The notes under the pieces are model-generated. The model had not been told where the DNA came from. It did not search any database and saw nothing but the letters and a program-made list of their open reading frames with translations. The translations under genes and the position numbers were made by a program. Shown one piece after another: positions 24,863 to 33,995 of a stretch of DNA of 64,000 nucleotides. The stretch is from Shewanella sp. KX20019. Its GTDB lineage: Bacteria > Pseudomonadota > Gammaproteobacteria > Enterobacterales > Shewanellaceae. Each line of letters opens with the position of its first letter. Positions within the stretch are counted from its first letter, which is position 1. The stretch is from NCBI RefSeq assembly GCF_016757755.1, contig NZ_CP068437.1:5022001-5086000 (forward strand), in the 5' to 3' direction.

Positions 24863-25204
24863 TTGAAAGAGAGAACAGCCGTGAAAGGACAAGCTGCTGA
24901 AAATGCCGCGCGGCAATATTTGGAACAACACGGACTTAAGTTTGTCGAACGAAACGTGCGCTATCGTTTTGGTGAAATCGATATTATTATGCGCGACGGT
25001 AAAGATTGGGTATTCATTGAAGTTAAGTATCGCACCCATACCCAATACGGCGGCGCGGTTAACGCATTAAGCCTTGCTCAAACGCAACGCTTAAGAAAAG
25101 CCGCGAGCCATTACATTCAATTGAACCGAATCGACGCTATCTGTCGATTCGATGTTATCGCCGCCGATCCCTCAGGCATACAATGGATCCGCGACGCTTT
25201 TTAA
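24863..25204 (+). CDS. yraN: YraN family (UPF0102) nuclease-fold protein
   Basis: The 113-residue protein has GEIDIIMRDGKDWVFIEVKYR, the restriction-endonuclease-like core with D-X(n)-E-V-K spacing, and YGGAVNALSLAQTQRL. Members are widely conserved with a suspected DNA or RNA processing role, not established. The start is ambiguous: TTG 24863 with AAGGA upstream, or GTG 24881 with AGAGA upstream. It lies between lpoA and diaA as in other gammaproteobacteria. Confidence 0.92.
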   Translation: MKERTAVKGQAAENAARQYLEQHGLKFVERNVRYRFGEIDIIMRDGKDWVFIEVKYRTHTQYGGAVNALSLAQTQRLRKAASHYIQLNRIDAICRFDVIAADPSGIQWIRDAF

Positions 25205-25265
25205 ACCGATTTAATTTTAATTTGCGCGTTTGCTAAAACGCTATATACAGACATAAGGTAACTCC

Positions 25266-25859
25266 ATGTTAGAGCGCATTAAAGACAGCTTTACTGAATC
25301 TATTCAAACCAAAATTGATGCTTCTGAAGCATTGCCAGAGTCAATTGCCAAAGCGGCAGAGATGATGGTGCATTGTTTGTTAAGCGGCAATAAGATCTTA
25401 GCTTGTGGTAATGGCGGTAGCGCTGGTGATGCGCAGCATTTTTCTGCCGAGTTATTGAATCGTTATGAAATAGAACGTCCACCTTTACCTGCTATCGCAT
25501 TGAGCTGTGACACATCAACGATCACCGCGATTGCGAACGACTACAGTTATGATGAAATTTTCTCCAAGCAAATAATGGCACTCGGTCAGCCCGGTGATAT
25601 TCTGCTCGCCATTTCAACCAGCGGTAACTCTGGAAACGTGATTAAGGCGATGGAAGCAGCACTTAGCCGCGATATGACCATAGTGTCGTTAACCGGTAAA
25701 GACGGTGGCGCAATGGCAGGGCTATTGAGTGTCAACGACGTTGAGATCCGTGTGCCGTCAAAAGTGACAGCCCGCATCCAAGAAGTACACTTACTGGCGA
25801 TTCACTGCTTGTGTGACAACATTGACCGCACGCTATTCCCGCAGGACGAATCAGCATGA
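25266..25859 (+). CDS. diaA: DnaA initiator-associating protein DiaA (SIS domain)
   Basis: The 197-residue single-SIS-domain protein is of the GmhA/DiaA group. LACGNGGSAGDAQHFSAELLNRYE and ISTSGNSGNVIKAMEAA are the phosphosugar-binding loops. The position between yraN and dolP marks it as DiaA, the tetramer that stimulates DnaA assembly at the origin, rather than as sedoheptulose-7-phosphate isomerase. The sequence alone does not separate the two activities. An AAGGTAACTCC leader precedes the ATG. The stop overlaps the dolP start (ATGA). Confidence 0.9.
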   Translation: MLERIKDSFTESIQTKIDASEALPESIAKAAEMMVHCLLSGNKILACGNGGSAGDAQHFSAELLNRYEIERPPLPAIALSCDTSTITAIANDYSYDEIFSKQIMALGQPGDILLAISTSGNSGNVIKAMEAALSRDMTIVSLTGKDGGAMAGLLSVNDVEIRVPSKVTARIQEVHLLAIHCLCDNIDRTLFPQDESA

Positions 25860-26425
25860 TAAAGCTGCTACCGTTAATTGCCATACTGCTCATGCTGCAA
25901 GGCTGTGCGGGCGCAGTAATGGTGGGGGCTGTTGGTGGCGTCATGATGGTCAATGATGAGCGTAGTTTTCAAACTCAGCTTGATGACACTAACGCCGATT
26001 TCAACATCTCTAGTGCGCTATCATCTCATGATGACCTAAAAAACCAAGCCAATGTCAGCGGGATTGTGATGAACTCAAATGTATTGATGATTGGTCAAGC
26101 GCCCAACTCAATGCTGCGAGATAAAGCGATTCGCACAGTACAAGAGCTTAAAATTGGTGGCAAGATCCATAATCAAATTCGGATCGGCAACCCCACCTCC
26201 TTTACCACTCGTAGTAATGACACTTGGATAACCACCAAGGTGAAAAGTCGCATGCTCAGTGAAGATAATCTCGATGTCACTAACATTAAAGTGGTCACTG
26301 AGAATGGTGAGGTATTTCTCATTGGGTTAGTGGAGCGCCAGCAAGCCGATCTTGCTGTGGACGTTGCCCGAAATACAGCCGGCGTGCGCAAAGTGATTAA
26401 GGTATTTGAGTACACCGACTCGTAA
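25856..26425 (+). CDS. dolP: Outer-membrane lipoprotein DolP (dual BON domain)
   Basis: The 189 residues have lipobox LQGC (Cys17), then two BON domains. The first is about 48-115 (NVSGIVMNSNVLMIGQAP) and the second about 120-187 (WITTKVKSRMLSEDNLDVTNIKVVTENGEVFLIGLV). DolP, formerly YraP, supports outer-membrane integrity and Bam function at division sites. It overlaps diaA by 4 bp, so translation is coupled. The short spacer to the convergent permease gene at 26456 shows no obvious terminator. Confidence 0.94.
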   Translation: MIKLLPLIAILLMLQGCAGAVMVGAVGGVMMVNDERSFQTQLDDTNADFNISSALSSHDDLKNQANVSGIVMNSNVLMIGQAPNSMLRDKAIRTVQELKIGGKIHNQIRIGNPTSFTTRSNDTWITTKVKSRMLSEDNLDVTNIKVVTENGEVFLIGLVERQQADLAVDVARNTAGVRKVIKVFEYTDS

Positions 26426-26455
26426 CCTTAATCAGCCCTGCGACCGTTTAAGAGA

Positions 26456-27340
26456 TCATCGCGCATTGTGCTCGATGATTTTTTTTGCGCTGCTATTCAG
26501 TATTTTATGGCTTAACCAAGGAATGAATAACGACGGCAGTACAATAAAACCTGCGCCAACCCAGCTTAATGCATCCAGCCACTCCCCAAATAACAACCAA
26601 CCAAAGAACACACAAAATAGAAGTCCAGCGTACTCCGCAATCGCTATCTGGCTCGCTTGTGCACGTCGATAAGCCAATACACAAAACCAATGATATGCCA
26701 ACAAAAAGCCACTGCTTAAGCCAGCTATGGCCACTAACGACCAACTTAGCCCCTCTAACCCTTGTACAGCAACCATCACTATCACTAGCGGAATACTCAG
26801 CGCGTTATAAAGCATCAATGTCACTGTTGGATCTTCTGTATCCGGCAACTTTCGCAATGCCAGCTGATTGATCGCAAAGGTAGATGCCGAAATAAGTACC
26901 GCAACGCCAAACCAATTTATCTCACTCGGCCTTAGTAGAATTAAGATGCCAATAAATCCGAAGATGGTTGCCAGCCATTGCCATGGGGTCACCCGCTCTT
27001 TTAAAAACACGCACCCCAACAGCACTATGATTAGCGGTGCCGAGAAAAATAGTGAACTCACCGTAGCGATGGGTAGCGCCATCAATCCCATGATGAGGCA
27101 CACAGCCCCCATAGCACCGGTGTTAGCCCTAAAAAGGTGTAATTTAAGGTGAGAGGTTGTTGGACGACGGGCGATAAACCATATCGGTAGTAACATCAAT
27201 ACCGACAGCACTTGCCGCAACAACAAAAAAGTTGCCGCGTTACTGCCCTCTGGCATCCATTTAATCGACACATCGTACAGCGCACTAAAAAGATTGCCGA
27301 ACACCAGCAACCCAATGCCAATCGTGACATTTGACCTCAT
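26456..27340 (-). CDS. EamA/DMT-family permease
   Basis: The protein has 294 residues from ATG 27340, which has GGAAG five bases upstream. An upstream GTG at 27352 is less likely. Ten hydrophobic segments in two EamA repeats are visible: an N-terminal half with LFSALYDVSIKW and a C-terminal half with AINQLALRKLPDTEDPTVTLMLYNALS. It is an inner-membrane exporter or importer of small metabolites. The substrate cannot be read from sequence. It is divergent from the LysR gene at 27486, which may regulate it. Confidence 0.9.
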   Translation of the reverse strand: MRSNVTIGIGLLVFGNLFSALYDVSIKWMPEGSNAATFLLLRQVLSVLMLLPIWFIARRPTTSHLKLHLFRANTGAMGAVCLIMGLMALPIATVSSLFFSAPLIIVLLGCVFLKERVTPWQWLATIFGFIGILILLRPSEINWFGVAVLISASTFAINQLALRKLPDTEDPTVTLMLYNALSIPLVIVMVAVQGLEGLSWSLVAIAGLSSGFLLAYHWFCVLAYRRAQASQIAIAEYAGLLFCVFFGWLLFGEWLDALSWVGAGFIVLPSLFIPWLSHKILNSSAKKIIEHNAR

Positions 27341-27485
27341 CTTTACTTCCACCAGCTAACTCTATATTTGCGGATGATATAGCGCTTAAATCACGACATG
27401 AAATGATGTTTTTTACTCAAGCATGAATTAAACTAATACTATGAACAAGATCACTTATTTAACTCATACCATCTAAGATAAAACA

Positions 27486-28358
27486 ATGAGAAAACTACCA
27501 CCACTCAGAGCCTTGCAGGTGTTTGAAGCTGCAGCAAGACAAGCGCATTTTTCCAAAGCAGCCGCTGAGCTATGCATAACCCAAAGCGCGGTTTCACATC
27601 AAGTCAGGCAATTGGAGGAGCACTTTGGTGAGCGATTATTTACCCGAGAGGGACGCCAGCTACGCTTAACAACCAAGGGCAAGCATCTGTACGAGTCATT
27701 GGAGCGGATCTTTAATGAACTCAGCGATCTCAGTATGCAGATCAGCGGCGATAGCAACGATCAACTACGGCTAGCGGTTTATAGCTCATTTGCCATTAAA
27801 TGGTTAATCCCTAGGCTAAGCAGCTTTAGAAGACAACATCCTGAAATAAAAATCCGCCTCGATATGATCACCGACGACCCCGAGCTTAGTGATGGTGTGG
27901 CAGATATGTTTATTACCGGCCAGAGCGGACAACCAGGTTACTATCATCAGTTGCTACATAAGGAACGCTTAGTGCCGGTGATCAGCCCCAGCTTGATGAC
28001 ACCCGATTACCTGCCAGTGGATGAGTTAGGCTCACATCCATTACTCACGGTCGATGAAGGGCCTTTAGGGCTAGACTGGGACCGTTGGTTTGTCGCCAAT
28101 GATATGATTTTGCCGCCAGAGCAACAGCAACACCTCTTTAGCCATGTATTACTGGCCATTGAAGCCGCAATTGCAGGCCAAGGGATAGCGCTGGCTTCTG
28201 ACTTTATGGTGCAGGCTGATATTGAAAAAGCGCTGTTAGTAGAGTTAGCACTACCCGACATATTGACGGGGTTTGAATTCTATTTCAGCTGTAAGCAGCG
28301 TCGTTTAAAAGAGCCAGCAATTGATGCATTTGTGAATTGGCTTAATCTGCAGTCCTAG
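27486..28358 (+). CDS. GcvA-like LysR-family transcriptional regulator
   Basis: The 290 residues carry an N-terminal helix-turn-helix, PLRALQVFEAAARQAHFSKAAAELCITQSAVSHQVRQLE, very close to the GcvA subgroup. GERLFTREGRQLRLTTKG is the wing. The effector domain begins near residue 88 (DQLRLAVYSSFAIKWLIPRL). It faces away from the EamA permease gene across 145 bp, the usual layout for a LysR regulator and its target. True GcvA controls glycine cleavage genes, which are not here, so no symbol is given. Confidence 0.92.
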   Translation: MRKLPPLRALQVFEAAARQAHFSKAAAELCITQSAVSHQVRQLEEHFGERLFTREGRQLRLTTKGKHLYESLERIFNELSDLSMQISGDSNDQLRLAVYSSFAIKWLIPRLSSFRRQHPEIKIRLDMITDDPELSDGVADMFITGQSGQPGYYHQLLHKERLVPVISPSLMTPDYLPVDELGSHPLLTVDEGPLGLDWDRWFVANDMILPPEQQQHLFSHVLLAIEAAIAGQGIALASDFMVQADIEKALLVELALPDILTGFEFYFSCKQRRLKEPAIDAFVNWLNLQS

Positions 28359-28365
28359 CCCACAA

Positions 28366-28392
28366 AAAAGCCAGCGTATTACGCTGGCTTTT
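28366..28392. terminator. Bidirectional terminator between lysR-type gene and trpS
   Basis: AAAAGCCAGCGTA / TACGCTGGCTTTT pair around a single-base gap region with A- and T-runs. It serves the convergent regulator gene and trpS. Confidence 0.9.
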
Positions 28393-28420
28393 ATTGCATG
28401 CTGAACTTAGTTACTGATAA

Positions 28421-29422
28421 CTAGACAATCATGCCGATTTTTTCGTACACCTGCTTTATGGTCACTTCAGCACGGGCTTTAGCTTTTTCCGCCCCCGCTT
28501 TAAAGACAGAATCGAGATAAGCTTCGTCTGCTCTGAATTTTTTAAAGCGAGCTTGTAGAGGCTCAAGCATAGCAACAACGGCTTCGCCTGTGGCGACCTT
28601 TAAGTGGCCATACATCTTGCCTTCAAAATCTTTCTCAATCGCTGCTAGTGATTGACCGTTACAGCCAGACATCAAACTCATTAAGTTAGACACACCCGGC
28701 TTTTCCTCAACGTCAAAACGCACCACTGGTGGCTCTTGCCCATCGGTCATCGCCTTTTTGATCTTCTTCATAATCGCTTTAGGATCATCAAGTAAACCAA
28801 TGACATTGTTACGGTTATCATCTGACTTAGACATTTTCTTTGTCGGGTCTTGCAGTGACATCACCTTGGCACCCATTTCAGGGATAAATGGCTCAGGTAC
28901 CACAAATGTTTCGCCGTAAGCATTGTTGAAGCGAGTTGCAATATCACGCGTTAGCTCTAAATGTTGTTTCTGATCTTGGCCAACAGGCACTTCATTGGTT
29001 TGATATAGAAGAATATCGGCCGCCATTAATACAGGATAACCGAACAAGCCAACATTGATATTATTAGCGTGTTTTTGCGACTTATCTTTGAACTGCGTCA
29101 TACGGTTAAGCTCACCCATCTGGGTGTAACAGTTCAATGCCCAGCTAAGCTGTGTGTGCTGTGGTACTTGAGACTGTAGAAATACGGTGCTCTTATCAGG
29201 GTCTATACCACAGGCAAGATAGATCGCTAAGGTGTCTAAACACGCTTCGCGCAACTTGGCTGGATCCTGCCTTACGGTAATCGCATGTAAATCAACAACA
29301 CAATAAATACAGTCGTGAGTGTCTTGTAAACCAACCCACTGACGTAGTGCACCCATGTAATTACCAATACTCAGCTCACCAGATGGTTGAGCACCACTAA
29401 ACACGATAGGTTTTGCAGTCAT
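28421..29422 (-). CDS. trpS: Tryptophanyl-tRNA synthetase
   Basis: The class I synthetase has 333 residues. The HIGH-type motif is read as GELSIGNYMGAL (about 15-26) and the KMSKS motif as KKMSKSDDNRNN (about 195). It charges tRNA-Trp in the cytoplasm. It is last in the rpe-gph-trpS operon, 4 bp after gph, as in many gammaproteobacteria. Confidence 0.98.
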   Translation of the reverse strand: MTAKPIVFSGAQPSGELSIGNYMGALRQWVGLQDTHDCIYCVVDLHAITVRQDPAKLREACLDTLAIYLACGIDPDKSTVFLQSQVPQHTQLSWALNCYTQMGELNRMTQFKDKSQKHANNINVGLFGYPVLMAADILLYQTNEVPVGQDQKQHLELTRDIATRFNNAYGETFVVPEPFIPEMGAKVMSLQDPTKKMSKSDDNRNNVIGLLDDPKAIMKKIKKAMTDGQEPPVVRFDVEEKPGVSNLMSLMSGCNGQSLAAIEKDFEGKMYGHLKVATGEAVVAMLEPLQARFKKFRADEAYLDSVFKAGAEKAKARAEVTIKQVYEKIGMIV

Positions 29423-29426
29423 TCTT

Positions 29427-30125
29427 TTATTGCTCCATTGATTCAGCGGTGATATTTAATAGCGCTGAAATTTCATTAAATTGTTCACATACCGCAGCAG
29501 GGCTGCTCAGCCCAATATCTTCACCGTAGTTGTAGCCATAGGTCAAGCCTATTGACGCAATCCCGGCGGCTTTTGCGGCTAATATGTCATTTTTCGAGTC
29601 TCCGACCATTAAGAGGTGTGCGGGCTCAAGCTGCCATTGCTGCAATATATGCGTTAACGGCATAGGGTCTGGTTTCATTTTTGACAATGAATCTCCACCC
29701 AAGACTATCGAAAAGTAACTGTCTAGCTTAAACGCTTCAAGCAAGGGCACCGTAAATTCATAAGGTTTATTCGTGACGATCGCCAACTGATAGCCCGCGG
29801 CATAAAGCTGCTGCAACACTAATTCGACCTTGTCATATAAGCGACTATGCTGCTGCAGATTCTGCTGATAGAAATGCATAAACCTTGGCATACAGGCCGC
29901 TAGTTTTTCGTCACTGACTTCGAGCTCCAGCGCAAAACAGAGTGCTCGACGCATCAGCATTTCGGCGCCATTACCGACCCAGCTACGCACCTGCTCTTGA
30001 GTACATAAAGGTAAACCCAGCTCCTGCAGCGTAGCATTGGTCGCCGCCGCAAGATCAGGAACGCTATCAATAAGCGTCCCATCTAAGTCAAATGCTACCG
30101 CTTTAATTTGACTAAAGTCAGCCAT
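29427..30125 (-). CDS. gph: Phosphoglycolate phosphatase
   Basis: This HAD-superfamily phosphatase has 232 residues. Nucleophile motif I is AFDLDGTLIDSVPDL (Asp14 and Asp16 by count from MADFSQIKAV), motif II is IVTNK and motif III GDSKNDILAAKAAG. It removes 2-phosphoglycolate, produced from repair of damaged DNA ends, and salvages carbon. It lies between rpe and trpS with 3-4 bp gaps, so it is part of one transcript. Confidence 0.96.
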   Translation of the reverse strand: MADFSQIKAVAFDLDGTLIDSVPDLAAATNATLQELGLPLCTQEQVRSWVGNGAEMLMRRALCFALELEVSDEKLAACMPRFMHFYQQNLQQHSRLYDKVELVLQQLYAAGYQLAIVTNKPYEFTVPLLEAFKLDSYFSIVLGGDSLSKMKPDPMPLTHILQQWQLEPAHLLMVGDSKNDILAAKAAGIASIGLTYGYNYGEDIGLSSPAAVCEQFNEISALLNITAESMEQ

Positions 30126-30128
30126 CAG

Positions 30129-30803
30129 TTAAGCCTCAATACTTGCTAATTCAGTACGCATTTGGTCGATAACGACTTTATAGTCAGGCTTATTGAAAAT
30201 AGCCGAACCGGCGACGAACATATCTGCGCCCGCAGCAGCAATTTCAGCGATGTTGTCGACTTTAACGCCACCATCAACTTGCAGGCGAATATCATAGCCG
30301 CTGTCATCAATCAGCTTACGCACTTGGCGTAGCTTATCTAAGGTTGATGGAATAAATGACTGACCACCAAAACCTGGGTTAACCGACATCAATAGGATGA
30401 CATCGAGCTTATCCATGACATGATCTAAGTAATGTAGCGGCGTTCCAGGGTTAAACACCAGACCCGCTTTACAACCTGATTCTTTGATCAGCTGCAAACT
30501 ACGATCTAAATGCTCACTCGCTTCAGGGTGAAACGTAATAATTGAGGCGCCCGCCTTAGCAAAATCAGGAATAAGGCTATCGACCGGTTTAACCATTAAG
30601 TGCACGTCAATATCAGCTGTTACACCATAATCACGCAATGCTTTGCAGACCATAGGTCCAATCGTTAAATTTGGCACATAGTGGTTATCCATTACATCAA
30701 AATGAACAACATCGGCCCCCGCGTTCAGTACCGCGTCAACGTCTTCACCTAGACGAGCAAAATCTGCTGATAAAATAGAAGGAGCAATCAAAAATGGACG
30801 CAT
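30129..30803 (-). CDS. rpe: Ribulose-phosphate 3-epimerase
   Basis: This TIM-barrel enzyme of 224 residues interconverts ribulose-5-phosphate and xylulose-5-phosphate in the pentose phosphate pathway. Family signatures are LSADFARLGEDV, VHFDVMDNHYVPNLTIGP, VLLMSVNPGFGGQSFIPS and LQVDGGVKVDNI. It is the first gene of the rpe-gph-trpS operon. Its promoter shares a 203-bp region with a small divergent gene. Confidence 0.98.
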   Translation of the reverse strand: MRPFLIAPSILSADFARLGEDVDAVLNAGADVVHFDVMDNHYVPNLTIGPMVCKALRDYGVTADIDVHLMVKPVDSLIPDFAKAGASIITFHPEASEHLDRSLQLIKESGCKAGLVFNPGTPLHYLDHVMDKLDVILLMSVNPGFGGQSFIPSTLDKLRQVRKLIDDSGYDIRLQVDGGVKVDNIAEIAAAGADMFVAGSAIFNKPDYKVVIDQMRTELASIEA

Positions 30804-31006
30804 AACAAACCCACCAGTATGTTTAAGAAGTGCACTATTCTACCTTTTGCAGCGCATGCGCTCTATACCTGTAAGCTTATTTAACCAAATTGGTGGCTTA
30901 AAAAAATTCATTGCCATGGCAAAACAGAATTTAAATGTAAAATATGTTTAAAATATGACCTTCTTTGCTATAATGTTTCGACTGCATGCAATAATAGGAG
31001 GGCGAC

Positions 31007-31342
31007 GTGAAGGGATTACTCAAGAAAACAGCAACATTTAGAGCGACTGTTATTCTTGCTGTCGTTACTGCAGCTGTTGGAACTATTAGCTTAACATCTC
31101 AATCTTCAGATTTAGCCTCTAGCGCTTGTGTTTGCGATACCGCAACCAGCAGCTATAACCCAGGCCTACCTGCAAGTCATCCGAATAACCGCTGCGCTTC
31201 TCAATCTGATGATTTGAGTTGGAAAAGTTGGTTATCGGGTAAAAGTCAGAACAATCAATTACATTTCATCGACCTATTGGAACTGCTCCATGGTCACCAA
31301 AGTGCGCCAATGAGTAATGGCTCACCGATGAAGGGCGAATAA
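31007..31342 (+). CDS. Small hypothetical exported or membrane protein
   Basis: The 111 residues start at GTG 31007 with a strong AGGAGG five bases upstream. An N-terminal hydrophobic segment (about 12-32, ATVILAVVTAAVGTISL) is followed by a polar domain with three Cys (SACVCDTA, NNRC) and the motif HFIDLLELLHGH near the C-terminus. I do not recognise a family. It lies 7 bp upstream of a DUF2970 gene with which it is probably co-transcribed, between dam and rpe on the opposite strand. The unusual GTG with a near-perfect ribosome site supports it as a real gene. Confidence 0.75.
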   Translation: MKGLLKKTATFRATVILAVVTAAVGTISLTSQSSDLASSACVCDTATSSYNPGLPASHPNNRCASQSDDLSWKSWLSGKSQNNQLHFIDLLELLHGHQSAPMSNGSPMKGE

Positions 31343-31349
31343 GAGCGCT

Positions 31350-31535
31350 ATGCTAAAACAATGGTGGCAAGTGCTATTGAGTACTTTAGCTGCCTTTATT
31401 GGTGTGCAGACAGAGCAAAACCGACTTAAAGACTTTCAAACATCCTCGCCAGTCCCCTTTATTGTAATGGGAATTCTGCTCGCTATCGCATTTGTATTAA
31501 GCCTGTTATTGATTGTCAGTCAAGTTGTAGGCTAA
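31350..31535 (+). CDS. Small membrane protein, DUF2970 family
   Basis: The 61 residues have one C-terminal transmembrane helix (about 34-58, FIVMGILLAIAFVLSLLLIVS). LSTLAAFIGVQTEQNRLKDF near the N-terminus is the recognisable DUF2970 stretch. Function is unknown. It follows the 111-residue gene by 7 bp. Its stop codon (31533-31535) overlaps the dam stop codon (31532-31534) on the other strand, so the two genes converge with no spacer. Confidence 0.85.
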   Translation: MLKQWWQVLLSTLAAFIGVQTEQNRLKDFQTSSPVPFIVMGILLAIAFVLSLLLIVSQVVG

Positions 31536-32371
31536 TCATTCTCGCTATGATACGAATCATCGTATAACGCCATCAGCTCATCAACTTTCTTACGACTGCT
31601 GCCTTTCTGGCTAATATTACGCTGCACTTTAATCGAGTCAAACATCGCACCGTGATAAAGCTCTCTGGTCAGTGGTATATCATGGTTACTGATCAGCACC
31701 GGAATGCCACGTTCAATTGCCGTATGGCGTGACTTTCTAGCCAGCAACGCTTGGTCATCTAATGAAAAACCAGAACCGACATAGGTGGTAAAACTCGCTG
31801 TTGATGACAGTGGTGCATAAGGCGGATCGCAGTAAACCACATCACCATTTTCGGTCATATCAATGGCTTGCTCGTAGCCAATACAGCGGAACTCAGCACG
31901 TTGAGCTTTTATCGAAAATGCACGAATTTCATTTTCTGGGAAGTAAGGCTTTTTATACGAACCGAATGGCACGTTAAAGCCACCTTTACGGTTATAACGG
32001 CAAAGACCGTTAAAACCATGACGATTCATATAAAGAAAATAAACAGAACGTTTAAAAGGGTCTTTAGTCTCGTTAAAGCTGGTGCGAACCTTATAGTACG
32101 CTTCCTTTTGATTCATCTCTGGGACGAACAGTGCTTTGGCAGCCTTAATATACTTTTCAGGATCGGACTGCACTATCTTATACAAGTTAATCAAATCTTG
32201 ATTAATGTCGCACAATAGGTAGCGGTCATAGTCTGTATTAAGGAATACTGAACCTGCGCCCACAAAAGGTTCAACCAGCCTATCCCCCTGCGGAAGGTGT
32301 TCTTTTAGCAACTCAATCAGTTTAAATTTTCCGCCAGCCCACTTTAAGAAGGCCCTTTGTTTTTTAATCAT
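31532..32371 (-). CDS. dam: DNA adenine methyltransferase (GATC)
   Basis: This D12-class N6-adenine methyltransferase has 279 residues. The SAM-binding region is AFLKWAGGKFKLI with VEPFVGAGSVFLN, and the catalytic DPPY is at 182-185. It methylates GATC sites and governs mismatch repair strand choice, replication timing and gene expression. It follows damX on the same strand with a 48-bp gap, as in E. coli, where aroK-aroB-damX-dam form one transcript. The expected continuation into rpe is broken here by two small genes on the opposite strand. Confidence 0.97.
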   Translation of the reverse strand: MIKKQRAFLKWAGGKFKLIELLKEHLPQGDRLVEPFVGAGSVFLNTDYDRYLLCDINQDLINLYKIVQSDPEKYIKAAKALFVPEMNQKEAYYKVRTSFNETKDPFKRSVYFLYMNRHGFNGLCRYNRKGGFNVPFGSYKKPYFPENEIRAFSIKAQRAEFRCIGYEQAIDMTENGDVVYCDPPYAPLSSTASFTTYVGSGFSLDDQALLARKSRHTAIERGIPVLISNHDIPLTRELYHGAMFDSIKVQRNISQKGSSRKKVDELMALYDDSYHSEND

Positions 32372-32419
32372 TTAAATTGATTGAATCTAATAAAAAGACA
32401 GCTGGTGATTGTACTATGT

Positions 32420-33847
32420 TTATTCTTTAATTTCACGAATTGGAAGCCTATCTTGTAACTCATATTGGCTAAGATCTTGCCACTTTCTAATCCAAGGTGC
32501 AGAAATTTTGGCGTTTGCTGTTAATTTCAACGATTGCTCTCTCGCTTGCTTTACCGAGCCAAACTCACCCATGAATACCACCCAACGGCTTTTATAGCGT
32601 GCAACCATTACGCCCTTTTCCGCTTTTACACTGTCTAACATTCTTGCTAAAGAATCTAAACGCTTAACACTGGCTAATTGTAGGGTGTAGCCTTGAACAG
32701 GCTTTTGCACTACTTTGGCTACAACTTTTCCATCATTAACACTGCTAGGGTTTGCCTTAGAATTAGCTGAAAACGTTTCAATGTGGGTTGCCGTTAAAGG
32801 TTTGCTAACCTCAGTGCTAACTTGTGCAACGTCCTCAAATGAGTCATCAACCGCCTGCAGTTGCTGGCTGTCTATCAGATCAGGCTCAACTCGCAATTTG
32901 TCATCAACGCCGTCAATCAGCAGTCTCTGACGACTTTCTGACTCATTTTGCGACGCAGCGATAGACTGAGGCACGAGATAGCCAGCCAAAAGCCGTTCAC
33001 CATATTCAGCCAAAAAGGGGGAGTTCAATACTGGCTTTCCAGCAAAAATGACCGCACTAGCTTGTTCTACAGTCTGTTCCTCGGTATCCATTAAGAGCCA
33101 AGCCAGTAATGTTAACGTTAAAAGAACGAACGCTCCGACGATAAATAGCTTGGCTTTAGATTTTTCGGCAGGCTCTTCAGCCCCTCCATTAAGCGCCAAC
33201 TCAAGTAAGGTTACCACCTCTTTCGGACTGCCGTTTTGCGCCTCTAATCTATCTTTTACGATATCTCTCGGCGTAAAAGGCTGTGCCTCACTACGGCTTA
33301 ACAACGTGTAATAGAGTCCTTCTCTTTCGGCGCAATCGATAGGTTCAATATCTAATGGGAGTAGCAGCTGACGCTGGTCGATGGGTAACTGCTGTAGAAC
33401 ATCATTTAAAAAATCGACCGGGGATGTCATCGTCACATTGACTGTTTTTCCTGCAAAAGACATCTGACTTAAGACGATACATTCAGCCCAGATCTCTAAC
33501 GGTATATAGTGGGCATCATCGAGTACGATACAACTTGCTGACGGCAGGGCTGAAGCGACTCTCAATATGGTTTCAGGCAAAGGCAGTTCATCGTCAAATA
33601 CTGGCTCAGCTAACAACTGCACTAATATTTTGCGTCTAATTTCAGCGCTGTCGCAATGTTTAGGGCAAATGACCAATGCAGAACTAAAGCCTTCAAGCTC
33701 ATTTAGCAACGCAGTGACAAGCGTGGTTTTCCCGGCACCATTTTCGCCGGTGAGCACGATAAGCTGCTGACCATACAAGCTTATATGCTGTAGTCGATTT
33801 AGCAGGGCTTCTTGGCTAGGCAGTAAAATTGAACCTGTTAAGGACAT
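32420..33847 (-). CDS. damX: DamX-type cell-division protein (AAA ATPase, membrane segment, SPOR domain)
   Basis: The 475 residues comprise an N-terminal P-loop ATPase with Walker A GENGAGKTT (34-42) and Walker B CIVLDDAH (106-113). A transmembrane helix follows at about 234-252, then a variable periplasmic linker and a C-terminal SPOR domain (about 385-465, GYTLQLASVKRLDSLARML, RWVVFMGEFGSVKQAREQ). SPOR domains bind denuded septal glycan. E. coli DamX has a shorter cytoplasmic part; the ATPase-SPOR fusion seen here occurs in Shewanella and Vibrio. It lies between aroB and dam. Confidence 0.93.
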   Translation of the reverse strand: MSLTGSILLPSQEALLNRLQHISLYGQQLIVLTGENGAGKTTLVTALLNELEGFSSALVICPKHCDSAEIRRKILVQLLAEPVFDDELPLPETILRVASALPSASCIVLDDAHYIPLEIWAECIVLSQMSFAGKTVNVTMTSPVDFLNDVLQQLPIDQRQLLLPLDIEPIDCAEREGLYYTLLSRSEAQPFTPRDIVKDRLEAQNGSPKEVVTLLELALNGGAEEPAEKSKAKLFIVGAFVLLTLTLLAWLLMDTEEQTVEQASAVIFAGKPVLNSPFLAEYGERLLAGYLVPQSIAASQNESESRQRLLIDGVDDKLRVEPDLIDSQQLQAVDDSFEDVAQVSTEVSKPLTATHIETFSANSKANPSSVNDGKVVAKVVQKPVQGYTLQLASVKRLDSLARMLDSVKAEKGVMVARYKSRWVVFMGEFGSVKQAREQSLKLTANAKISAPWIRKWQDLSQYELQDRLPIREIKE

Positions 33848-33995
33848 TTAGATCTTCGCTCCCACAAGAGAAAGCTCAATCCATGGCTGAAAATGACGTA
33901 GCAAAAATGGCCTATGCTTGATAAACATAGGGTCTTTACCCGTAATAAAACTTGGAGGACTATATTTAGATTTCACCGAATACCTGCTACATAAT

